Below, piece after piece: positions 6,218 to 13,024 of a DNA stretch of 15,106 nucleotides. Made by a program: the position numbers and the translations under genes. The DNA is taken from positions 1-15,106 of the forward strand of contig WSZW01000027.1 in NCBI GenBank assembly GCA_013139905.1, read 5' to 3'. Each line of letters starts with the position of its first letter. The first letter of the stretch is position 1. The notes below the pieces were generated by a model. It saw only the letters and a list, made by a program, of their open reading frames with translations, was not told the DNA's origin and did not search any database. The stretch comes from an archaeon. Lineage in GTDB: Archaea; EX4484-52; B79-G9.

Positions 6218-6310
6218 AGTATTAACGCGTCCTCTTATAATTTTTTATTCGATTCACTAGTCAAACTTTTGTCTTCTACAAAAATTTCAAAAGCTACAAA
6301 AGTTATATAT
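6218..6310 (+). repeat. Possible degenerate fifth attC-like element
   Basis: GTATTAAC (6219-6226) and GTTATAT (6302-6308) lie at the spacing of the other copies, just after a + strand cassette-like gene. The right edge CAAAAGTTATAT is identical to copy 2. Inside is a TTTTGT/ACAAAA hairpin, but the TCCAAAT-CGG block is missing. It could be a decayed copy or a chance match in AT-rich DNA. No gene is seen in the gap up to 6377. Confidence 0.3.
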
Positions 6311-6377
6311 AATTTTTTATTTGCCTTAATGTTCTTGAATTAAACAATTAATTTGCCGAAACTTATGTAAGATACTT

Positions 6378-7652
6378 TTATGTTATTGTTAAAAAAGGTT
6401 GTAGTTGAATATTATTTTCTCGTAAATATTTTTCAAGTTCTTTTAAAAAAATTATTGTGATGCCGTGCCCCATAAGTAACGGCGATGCTGGTTCTCCCCA
6501 CGTATTGCGCCAATCATCACATTTTTCATGGTTAAGATTAGCTACTTGTTCAGTAAGATGAGAATCAGCGTCTTGCGTCTGTAATATCCATTCATAATTT
6601 TTTAAGGCTCCAAATACATTTCCTTCACGTAAATGATGGATGCCTTGAAGTGCGGAAAGCAGAGGCCATGTCCCCCCACCATAAAACTCATCTCCCGGGT
6701 ATCTTTTTACGCCACCATCTTCATTTAAATATATTTCAACTCTTTTACTGATATTGTTCATCAAAGGGTCGTCAGGAGAATACATACAACCATCAAAAGG
6801 AGATGATAATAGAAGCATGCTTGAATCAACATGATTTTCTGGATCTTCAGGAATAAAATAAGTCTTACCATCATTACTTTTTTGGATGTATTTAACAAGT
6901 TCTCCTTGTTCGTTTATAAAATTTTTTCTCACAAATGATTCGAGACTTGATAAATTAGTTTTTTGGCAAGGAATACCATCCAGGTTCATTTCATTTACTG
7001 CTGATAAACCGGCATACACACAAGCAAGTGTTGATGCATGAAGACAACCATTTTCACCCCAAAATCTAGTGTCTTCCCACATGTCATAATTTGGAAAAGT
7101 TGCAAATTTTGATAAGTATGAAGTAAGCAGTGAAATCTCATCCTCATAATCCCCGGCTAAGTCCATTTTGTTAGTTTGTTTAATATATTCACCAAAAACG
7201 GCGAGTAATGTTCCATATCCGTCAAGCTGAACATTAGGCCAATTCGCATCAGGTAATTCTGATTCTTGTTCACGCAAGCCCTCTTTGGTGAATCTTGCAG
7301 GCAACGCTTTTTTATGAAATTCAGTCACTGATATTGAATCTGTTGAGATGAGATAGTTTAAATTTTCTTTTTCATCATTTATTCTATCAAACCACCATAC
7401 AAAATTTTTTTCGATAGCATCTGTCAATATTTTATAATCCTCTCCTGAAGCACTAGGTAATTTGTAAACGAGACCCAATGCAATCAGTGAAGAATCCCTG
7501 GGCCACACATATGGTGAATACACATACCGGTCTTGACCTGTTGCCGGAAACGATCCGTCAGGATCCTGATGTTGTAATATTATAGATACATGTTTATCGA
7601 TTATTTCACTTATAGCCTGTAGTGGTTCTATTGTTTTCGGTTTATATATCAT
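6378..7652 (-). CDS. GH15 family glycoside hydrolase, second divergent member
   Basis: A 424-residue protein of the GH15/phosphorylase-kinase-alpha-like (alpha/alpha)6-barrel superfamily. Motifs in order: YVWPRDSS (48-55); QLDGYG (142-147), common in this branch; YDMWED (189-194) with likely acid Glu193; GGGTWPL (325-331); LTEQV (366-370) with likely base Glu368; and GEPASPLLMGHG (386-397), where other GH15 enzymes have a PLxWSHA-like sequence. No signal peptide is seen, so it is probably cytoplasmic. Family members hydrolyse alpha-glucosidic bonds in glucans, trehalose or other oligosaccharides; this branch with Met-Gly-His in place of Trp-Ser-His may have a different substrate. It is not a recent duplicate of the GH15 gene at 843. 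A TATA box stands exactly 30 nt before its ATG; the gene appears monocistronic. Confidence 0.82.
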   Translation of the reverse strand: MIYKPKTIEPLQAISEIIDKHVSIILQHQDPDGSFPATGQDRYVYSPYVWPRDSSLIALGLVYKLPSASGEDYKILTDAIEKNFVWWFDRINDEKENLNYLISTDSISVTEFHKKALPARFTKEGLREQESELPDANWPNVQLDGYGTLLAVFGEYIKQTNKMDLAGDYEDEISLLTSYLSKFATFPNYDMWEDTRFWGENGCLHASTLACVYAGLSAVNEMNLDGIPCQKTNLSSLESFVRKNFINEQGELVKYIQKSNDGKTYFIPEDPENHVDSSMLLLSSPFDGCMYSPDDPLMNNISKRVEIYLNEDGGVKRYPGDEFYGGGTWPLLSALQGIHHLREGNVFGALKNYEWILQTQDADSHLTEQVANLNHEKCDDWRNTWGEPASPLLMGHGITIIFLKELEKYLRENNIQLQPFLTIT

Positions 7653-7674
7653 ATAATTAATTTCTATGCAAAAC

Positions 7675-7682
7675 CCTATAAA
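7675..7682 (-). promoter_or_regulatory. TATA box for the second GH15 gene
   Basis: Read on the minus strand, TTTATAGG begins exactly 30 nt before the ATG at 7652, the same spacing as at five other starts in the window. A leaderless mRNA is expected. Confidence 0.55.
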
Positions 7683-7801
7683 CGTTTCTATTTTCTGTGA
7701 CTTTTTGATTTAAAAACATACAGTTTGCTTCGTAGTAATATCAAGTTATAGATTTTTAACTGCTATATTATAAATCCGAAATTTTCTTAACGCAAATCAT
7801 T

Positions 7802-7822
7802 GTTTAATTCAAAGAATTAAAC
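7802..7822. repeat. Perfect 9-bp hairpin downstream of the PLD gene
   Basis: GTTTAATTC (7802-7810) and GAATTAAAC (7814-7822) pair around AAA. The hairpin lies between the poly-U stretch after the PLD gene and the promoter of the second GH15 gene. It may be a backup terminator hairpin or a regulatory palindrome; its function is not determinable. Confidence 0.35.
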
Positions 7823-7870
7823 GGTTCTGTATAAGTTAAGCTTTATTCAAGAACCTCAATTATTTTTCTT

Positions 7871-7886
7871 AAAAAAACAAAAAAAA
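7871..7886 (-). terminator. Poly-U terminator of the PLD-like gene
   Basis: On the minus strand the stop codon (7892-7894) is followed within a few bases by eight Ts, a G and seven more Ts. Such U-tracts alone are sufficient as intrinsic terminators for archaeal RNA polymerase. Confidence 0.65.
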
Positions 7887-7891
7887 CACCT

Positions 7892-8872
7892 TTAAGTCAT
7901 ATCACCACCAATTGCAGACTTCCATATCATCTCAAATTCCCTCTTATACTCTTTGGCAATTTGTGCATCATGGATTATCAGGATGTTCTCATCATTTTTT
8001 TCATCACCTGATTTTGAAGGGTTGAAAGAGCCGGTGATAACAATTGAATCATCGATAATGAACACCTTATTATGCATATTGTACTTGTTGCCGTCCCACG
8101 CAATATTTATTCCCTCATCTTTTAGTTTATTATATTCACACCATTTATTGTTCTGGAATTTTTCAAAAACCCCTCGTATTATAATGCCGTCATTATGCTT
8201 GTCGATGAGCGCCTCACCAATGCCGTCATGTGTAAAGCTGAATGTCATAAAATCCACGCTCTTGTTTGCCTGCATAATTGCATCAATCACATGGTTTCCG
8301 CATAAGTCTTCAGGACAGAAATAATTTTCAACCATAATGCCATCAAGAGAAACCACAGGATATCTTGTATTATCTCCCGAACTAAACACCCCGTCATAAA
8401 GTTCCTCAAATTCGTCAAGATAATTTTTAGATATATATCGTGATCTTATGATGACAATATTATTATTATTCTTAGTATTTCCCCGTACCGTAGGATTAAA
8501 AGAGCCTGTGATTGTTATTTTTTTGTCTATTACGCAGAACTTGTTGTGCATCAGTTGCCATGTCTTATCATTTTTGACATAGCTGAGTTCGTCAATATCT
8601 TTTATATTTTTTTTGTCAACAACAAGTCTGTAATTTTTGCTATCAAGTGCAGATATCACATTTTTAAGCTCAATATCATAAAGCGCACAGTCAACAGATT
8701 CATTGGAGCTTTCTATCAGTTCTGTCATTCGCTTACCGCACAAATCATCGGGGCAGAAATAAACATTTATCTGTGTGTCACTTTCAACCACAGGACCATC
8801 GGGTAAGACAGGATAAAGCAGGCTTAAGAGAAATGTAATGGTCAACATAAGTATTTGTCCGAAATCCATCAT
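7892..8872 (-). CDS. Secreted tandem phospholipase-D-like protein
   Basis: The 326-residue protein has an N-terminal hydrophobic segment (6-22), a signal peptide or anchor, so it acts outside the membrane or tethered to it. Two PLD-like halves follow, each with a complete HKD motif, HxK(x)4D: His109/Lys111/Asp116 and His267/Lys269/Asp274, both continuing into TGSFNP. PLD enzymes need two HKD motifs for one active site, so this polypeptide can form a complete one by itself. Each half opens with a near-identical Cys motif, YFCPDDLCG (38-46) and YFCPEDLCG (184-192), which may form a disulfide or bind metal. The repeat structure shows internal duplication. Substrates in the superfamily include phospholipids and nucleic acids (Nuc-type); the small size fits a nuclease as well as a lipase. 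It is followed by a poly-U terminator. Confidence 0.85.
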   Translation of the reverse strand: MMDFGQILMLTITFLLSLLYPVLPDGPVVESDTQINVYFCPDDLCGKRMTELIESSNESVDCALYDIELKNVISALDSKNYRLVVDKKNIKDIDELSYVKNDKTWQLMHNKFCVIDKKITITGSFNPTVRGNTKNNNNIVIIRSRYISKNYLDEFEELYDGVFSSGDNTRYPVVSLDGIMVENYFCPEDLCGNHVIDAIMQANKSVDFMTFSFTHDGIGEALIDKHNDGIIIRGVFEKFQNNKWCEYNKLKDEGINIAWDGNKYNMHNKVFIIDDSIVITGSFNPSKSGDEKNDENILIIHDAQIAKEYKREFEMIWKSAIGGDMT

Positions 8873-8893
8873 AAATATTATTGTTTATCAAGG

Positions 8894-8901
8894 TATTAAA
8901 A
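8894..8901 (-). promoter_or_regulatory. TATA-like box for the PLD-like gene
   Basis: On the minus strand, TTTTAATA starts 29 nt before the ATG at 8872, close to the 30-nt spacing of other leaderless genes here. Confidence 0.45.
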
Positions 8902-9076
8902 GATAGTGATTGTTAAGGTTTAGAAAATATAATGAATATTATAAATTGGTTCAAAAGAATTTTTAAGATATCATAATTTAAGTTACTTTTATGGATTTTT
9001 GCACCATACCAACTTTTTCGAAGTTGTTTTTCGGATTCATTTAACAAGCAGCTTTATGGGTTTTATTACTTCTTAA
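8902..9076. other. Intergenic stretch without a recognisable gene
   Basis: Apart from a 6-bp hairpin (CAACTT at 9010-9015 with AAGTTG at 9021-9026), I see no gene or repeat copy. It leads into the truncated UPF0145 copy without a start codon, so it may be remnant DNA from the event that brought that fragment. Confidence 0.3.
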
Positions 9077-9208
9077 AACCGGTTCGTTAATGAAGCAGTA
9101 AAACCGGGAGCAGATGCAATTATCGGCGTTCAATTTACAACTTCAATGGTAATGGCGGGTGCGTCTGAAATGCTCGCATACGGAACAGCAGTTAAGATAA
9201 AAAAATAA
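9077..9208 (+). pseudogene. 5'-truncated remnant of a YbjQ/UPF0145 gene
   Basis: The frame encodes 43 residues matching residues 66-108 of the intact protein at 4901-5227. From the VNEA segment onward, 34 of 40 residues are identical, including GADAIIGVQFTTS and the C-terminus, and the native stop is retained (TAA at 9206). A stop codon (TAA at 9074) lies one codon upstream of the homology and there is no start codon, so the first 65 codons are lost. The reading frame is otherwise uninterrupted, suggesting the truncation is not ancient. It lacks a repeat copy immediately after it, unlike the intact gene. It lies about 100 bp from the 3' end of the tRNA gene. Confidence 0.85.
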
Positions 9209-9310
9209 TATTTAATTTCGCGTTATCAAAAATTTAATTTTTGATTAAACTTTTTAGGACTCAAAAAAAAACAATTGACCCAATACAAAAAGTCCGAAAG
9301 AAAAGTTTGT

Positions 9311-9419
9311 TGGCGAGCCCGAAGGGATTCGAACCCTCGACCCCTAGGTTAGAAGCCTAGTGCTCTTTCTGGTCAAGCAAAAAATAATTTTACTTTATAT
9401 CCAGCTGAGCTACGGGCCC
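9311..9419 (-). tRNA. tRNA-Arg(UCU) with a D-loop intron and encoded CCA
   Basis: On the minus strand the acceptor stem GGGCCCG (9419-9413) pairs with CGGGCTC, with one G-U pair, and the 3' CCA is encoded (9313-9311). The anticodon arm is CTAGG-CTTCTAA-CCTAG with anticodon TCT (9353-9351), reading AGA and possibly AGG. The T-arm is GAGGG-TTCGAAT-CCCTT. The D-arm is interrupted by 32 nt (9398-9367) after GCTCAGCTGGAT. Removing them leaves GCTC-AGCTGGATA-GAGC, a standard D-arm, and a 77-nt tRNA including CCA. There is no intron at the usual 37/38 site. A weak TATA-like AACATTAAAAAG lies about 35 nt upstream. Confidence 0.95.
9367..9398 (-). other. 32-nt BHB-type intron in the tRNA D-loop (between positions 20a and 21)
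   Basis: Exon CUGG pairs with intron CCAG, giving the 4-bp central helix. It is flanked by a 3-nt bulge AUA on the 5' side and AAA on the 3' side. The intron interior forms an 8-bp stem AAGUAAAA/UUUUGCUU closed by UUAUU. Cutting each bulge between its second and third bases gives an intact D-arm. The outer helix is the D-stem GCUC/GAGC, but A14 and G15 stay unpaired opposite the 3' bulge, so the motif is relaxed rather than strict. Confidence 0.85.
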
Positions 9420-9502
9420 ACAACAATAAAGACATTTACGCACCTCATCTTTTTAATGTTTTGTTCTATTTTGCGAAATTAGATAGTTATTATCATTAAT
9501 TA

Positions 9503-10225
9503 TTAAACAATCAAAAAATAAATCAAGCCAATCAAAATCGGTTGGTGCAAAAGATATATCAAAAGCGAATTTTTACCAACAAACAACAACGCCTTTAATT
9601 TTGAAGAATAATCCGTAATTAAAAACCGTCGCTCACCACCCGAATAAAACGTATTTCCAAAAAATATCCCTAAAAGCACGACACCAAACCACGGAAACAA
9701 AGGAAAATAATCAATCGTGTAGAAGTTTTCCGGCGTAAACCCTAAAAAAAGAAGAGAAGAAAACCCAAAAATCAAATTTTTCAAGTAATACCCAATAGCA
9801 ACAACAACGGCGCCAAAAACAAGATTAATGCGCTTAAATTCTAAAAATAAATATCCAAGCACAACAGAAACACCAATAAAATGAAGAATTCCAAAATAAA
9901 TCGTCCCTCCGGGCAAAAACAGATATGTAATTGCCGTTATCAAAAATCCTAGCAAAAATATTTTACTTCCGCGAATAAGATATTTGCGAAATAATCCATT
10001 CTTAGAATTTTTCTTCTTCGCATGAGAATAACTAATAGTCATGCAAACACCAACAAGAAATATAAAAATAAAAGCAGAAGTGCGCCCAATAAACCAAAAG
10101 ACCCCAGACCACAAATTTAGTTCAAAATCGGCAAAATAAAAAAGATCATAAAGTGCATGATAAAAAATCATAAGAATAATAGCAATTCCGCGCAGCAAAT
10201 CAAGTTCATAAAAACGAGGTTTCAT
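9503..10225 (-). CDS. DUF1624 / HGSNAT-like multi-pass membrane protein
   Basis: About 240 residues with roughly seven hydrophobic segments. The N-terminus FYELDLLRGIAI with the downstream FYHALYD (His23), the central LHFIG, FPWFG and the C-terminal GKNSLLIYLLHQP are typical of the DUF1624 / heparan-alpha-glucosaminide N-acetyltransferase catalytic domain family. Eukaryotic members move acetyl groups from cytosolic acetyl-CoA across the membrane to an amino sugar; the role of archaeal members is not established. The start ATG 10225 is preferred over ATG 10231 (two codons upstream) because a TATA box starts 31 nt before it. It follows the sugar-phosphate mutase gene after a 52-nt gap on the same strand. 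A role in acetylating a surface glycan is possible but is inference. Confidence 0.82.
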   Translation of the reverse strand: MKPRFYELDLLRGIAIILMIFYHALYDLFYFADFELNLWSGVFWFIGRTSAFIFIFLVGVCMTISYSHAKKKNSKNGLFRKYLIRGSKIFLLGFLITAITYLFLPGGTIYFGILHFIGVSVVLGYLFLEFKRINLVFGAVVVAIGYYLKNLIFGFSSLLFLGFTPENFYTIDYFPLFPWFGVVLLGIFFGNTFYSGGERRFLITDYSSKLKALLFVGKNSLLIYLLHQPILIGLIYFLIV

Positions 10226-10246
10226 GAACATAAATATGCACGGATG

Positions 10247-10256
10247 AATTTATACT
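10247..10256 (-). promoter_or_regulatory. TATA box for the DUF1624-type gene
   Basis: Minus-strand AGTATAAATT lies 31 nt before the ATG at 10225, so the gene can be transcribed separately from the upstream sugar genes. Confidence 0.5.
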
Positions 10257-10277
10257 ATTAATTACAAACAAGCACTT

Positions 10278-11582
10278 TCACAACAACAAACTCGCCTTTT
10301 CAAGCGCATCATCGGCCTTAAGTTGCGTTTTGGCCTCGGCCTTGATGCGAATAACTGGCGAAGTACCGGACGGTCTAATAAGAACAACAGCATTGTCCAG
10401 TTTAAATTTAACGCCATCAAGGTCGGATATCACAGAATACGACTTGCCAGCATCCAAAATTGCTTTTTTAGTCGCTGACATTTTTAATTCATCATTATCA
10501 TACTTGAACTTTTTACTCGCAGTAAAATATTTAGGCAAATTATTAATAATGTCGTTAAGTTTTTTAGCATTTGCAGCCAAAATCAGTGCCGCAAACGTTC
10601 CGGAATTATACCACGAAAAGTCAGGAAATGCATAATGCCCGTTTGGCTCTCCCATAAAATCAGCATCAATATCAATCGCTTTTTTAGATACAAAAATATC
10701 CCCAACACGCGTGAGTGTTATTTCAGCTCCTGTTGCATCAGAAAGCAGCGTGGAAGTATCAAGAGAAGCACATATATTTTTAGCGCCAATAGTATTTGCA
10801 AGTACCGCAAAAATTTCATCACCGTCAATCCACAAACCTTTAGAATCAAACGCAAAAACTCGGTCTGCATCAGGGTCGCACCCAATCACAATATCCGCAT
10901 CATTTTTGTTAAGAACATCAACAAGATATTTACGCGACTCTTCTTCGGGCTCAGGTTCGACAGCAATATTCGGTTTAAAATCACAATTAATTTTAACAAC
11001 ATTAGCTCCAAGTGCTAAAAGTAGTTCCGGAAGAACTACAGAAGCCCCGCCATTTGCGCAATCAACAATAACCTTAGCATCAATCAAATCAAAATGGTTC
11101 TTAAAACACGTAATCGCACGTTTAATATAAATTTGTCTAAATTCATCTTCTTTGTTTTCATATCCACCAATTTCAGCGTCAACAAACGGCTTATCTGTGT
11201 ATATATTTTTTATAACCGCCATATCTTCATTAGAAAAACCATTTCCTTTCGTATACATCAACTTAAAACCATTTCTATCCCAGCCGTGATGGCTTGCAGT
11301 AACCATTACAGAAAGCTTTGCATTATAATGGCCTCCGGCAATAGCAATCAAATCCGTCGGTCCAACACCAACATCAATAACATCACATCCGCTTGAACAC
11401 AAACCCAAAATAAGTGATTTTTTGAGTGATGGTGTCATTTCGCGCGTATCTCCACCAACAACAACAAGACCTTGCGCATAAGTTCCAATTGCCCGTCCTA
11501 ATCTTTCTGAAAGTTCTTCATTTATTTCTGCAGGATAGGTTCCACGAATATCGTAATTATTAAACACGGTAGGATTGTCCAT
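10278..11582 (-). CDS. Phosphomannomutase/phosphoglucomutase family enzyme
   Basis: 434 residues of the alpha-D-phosphohexomutase superfamily, which interconverts hexose 6- and 1-phosphates through a phosphoserine. Four signature loops are present: the phosphoserine loop TASHHGWDRNGFK (95-107) with Ser97; the metal loop DPDADR (236-241) with Asp236, Asp238 and Asp240; the sugar-recognition loop GEPNGH (311-316); and the phosphate loop RPSGTSP (403-409). The phosphoserine loop reads TASHHG rather than the usual TASHNP. The length fits archaeal PMM/PGM or GlmM enzymes; the sugar cannot be fixed from sequence. The gene starts 4 nt after the TIM-barrel/HAD gene, so it is in the same operon. With the nucleotidyltransferase upstream it would supply sugar-1-phosphate for activation. 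Confidence 0.9.
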   Translation of the reverse strand: MDNPTVFNNYDIRGTYPAEINEELSERLGRAIGTYAQGLVVVGGDTREMTPSLKKSLILGLCSSGCDVIDVGVGPTDLIAIAGGHYNAKLSVMVTASHHGWDRNGFKLMYTKGNGFSNEDMAVIKNIYTDKPFVDAEIGGYENKEDEFRQIYIKRAITCFKNHFDLIDAKVIVDCANGGASVVLPELLLALGANVVKINCDFKPNIAVEPEPEEESRKYLVDVLNKNDADIVIGCDPDADRVFAFDSKGLWIDGDEIFAVLANTIGAKNICASLDTSTLLSDATGAEITLTRVGDIFVSKKAIDIDADFMGEPNGHYAFPDFSWYNSGTFAALILAANAKKLNDIINNLPKYFTASKKFKYDNDELKMSATKKAILDAGKSYSVISDLDGVKFKLDNAVVLIRPSGTSPVIRIKAEAKTQLKADDALEKASLLL

Positions 11583-11586
11583 ATTA

Positions 11587-13011
11587 TCACACTTTAACTA
11601 ATTTTTTAATTATCTTTTCAATTTCAGCATAACTTTTTGCAGTATAATCTGCACATTTTATATCTTTATTTGTTGATGTTGATTTTACAACTTCTATAAC
11701 ACCAATTTTATTGAAATTATCAATCACACTATCTAGTTTTTTAGGCATAAAATGTATCGTTGCAATCCCAAGTTTTTTTGCTTCAACTAAATCGCGAGTC
11801 AAAGAATCACCAATAATAATAACTTCTTCTGGTTTAAGATTAAAAAGTTCAAGTGCGTATTTATAATATTTGGCGGATGGTTTCATCTCATTTACAACTT
11901 CTGGAGTTACAAGTGCAGAGATATAAGCATTATAATCACCGTAAACTGAATTAAGTTTTCTTTTTAAAATTTTGATAAATTCATCGCTGGTAATTATAAT
12001 ATTAAGCTTGTATTCGTTTTTAATTTTATGCAGTGTGTCTTTTGCACCATCAAACATTACAAGGTTTTTCATGACCTCGTTCCAAAAAATATTTAGTGCT
12101 TTTTTGGTCGTATCTTTATCGGACACAATCCTTTCAATACTATATTCGTATTTTCGAAGTTTGGGTTTTTTGCTTTTTTTTATTTTATCAATTTCTTGTT
12201 TGTGCAATTTTTTTATTTTATTTTTAGTCACATTTTCGTTTTTTGCGATATAATCATACATTAAATCATAAGCATAGTCCGTATTTATAGAATATAAAGT
12301 CTTATCTGCATCGAAAAAAACAGCTTTTAGTGGTAATTTTTTTGGTTTATTCGGTTCCATATAGTTTTTTAAAATAGTCAAACTATCTTTTTGTGAGTTT
12401 TTATCCACATCAAGAATAATTGCGCGTTTATAATTAAATTTTTGTATGAGTGCCATAGTTTGTTTTGTGTTTATGGAGCCATCTCCAATCGGAATATTTG
12501 TTTCATCATTGACTGCATCTGAAAAAAATATAATTTTTATGCGATCCATATACGTGCCGAGTAATAATTCTAAATCCTCTAAGAATTTTTTAGAGCCTAA
12601 ATAAAGAGCAGAAATATCAAGCGCCAAATCAAAATCCCGGCTTAATATGTTTTTAACAATTGATTCTGTATCCATAGTTTTGGTATTTTTAAGAATCACC
12701 GATTTTTTAGTAACAATATTTCTACAATCATAAGATATGTAAAAAACACAACCAATTTTTTCTGCTATTTTTGTCATATTTTCTAAATCTTGTTTTGTTA
12801 CATCATCATCCAAAATGCCAAGAGCTACAAAAAGCATTTCTTTGTTATTGTCTGCAAATTCTTTTCGTGCAAGTTCAATATTGCGATTTATAAAACCCGC
12901 ATTTGTTATGTTTTCTTTTTTTATCACAAAAGAACAGGCATCAAAATTATTATCATACGCTCGAATAATATCCGTATAGTTTGGTTTTATATTTGCAGAA
13001 AAACGAATCAT
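11587..13011 (-). CDS. Fusion of a TIM-barrel (AP-endonuclease-2/isomerase-like) domain and a HAD hydrolase
   Basis: 474 residues. The N-terminal part (1-218) looks like a xylose-isomerase/AP-endonuclease-2 type TIM barrel: FSDAVNDETNIPIGDGSIN (163-181) mirrors the family's HLSDN...HLPLGEGxID segment and is followed by RAIILDVDKNS (196-206), like the conserved last-strand glutamate region. Several usual metal ligands are not obvious, so catalysis by this half is uncertain. The C-terminal part (226-474) is a complete HAD phosphatase: FFDADKTLY (232-240) with Asp234 and Asp236, IITSDEF (339-345), Lys377, and GDSLTRD (401-407), plus an alpha-helical cap (about 245-315). The gene is 13 nt downstream of the nucleotidyltransferase and 4 nt upstream of the mutase gene, so a sugar-phosphate substrate is likely. 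The combination is unfamiliar to me. Confidence 0.75.
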   Translation of the reverse strand: MIRFSANIKPNYTDIIRAYDNNFDACSFVIKKENITNAGFINRNIELARKEFADNNKEMLFVALGILDDDVTKQDLENMTKIAEKIGCVFYISYDCRNIVTKKSVILKNTKTMDTESIVKNILSRDFDLALDISALYLGSKKFLEDLELLLGTYMDRIKIIFFSDAVNDETNIPIGDGSINTKQTMALIQKFNYKRAIILDVDKNSQKDSLTILKNYMEPNKPKKLPLKAVFFDADKTLYSINTDYAYDLMYDYIAKNENVTKNKIKKLHKQEIDKIKKSKKPKLRKYEYSIERIVSDKDTTKKALNIFWNEVMKNLVMFDGAKDTLHKIKNEYKLNIIITSDEFIKILKRKLNSVYGDYNAYISALVTPEVVNEMKPSAKYYKYALELFNLKPEEVIIIGDSLTRDLVEAKKLGIATIHFMPKKLDSVIDNFNKIGVIEVVKSTSTNKDIKCADYTAKSYAEIEKIIKKLVKV

Positions 13012-13024
13012 AATTATTGCCTTT

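Noticed and set aside
9311..9419. Broken tRNA (pseudo-tRNA) or chance insertion in the D-loop
   Set aside because: The insert has a central 4-bp helix, two 3-nt bulges and an internal stem, and removal at standard cut sites gives a perfect tRNA-Arg, so it is a spliceable intron.
10635..11130. Long + strand reading frames opposite the sugar mutase gene
   Set aside because: They are antisense shadows of a gene whose minus-strand product has all four phosphohexomutase signature loops.
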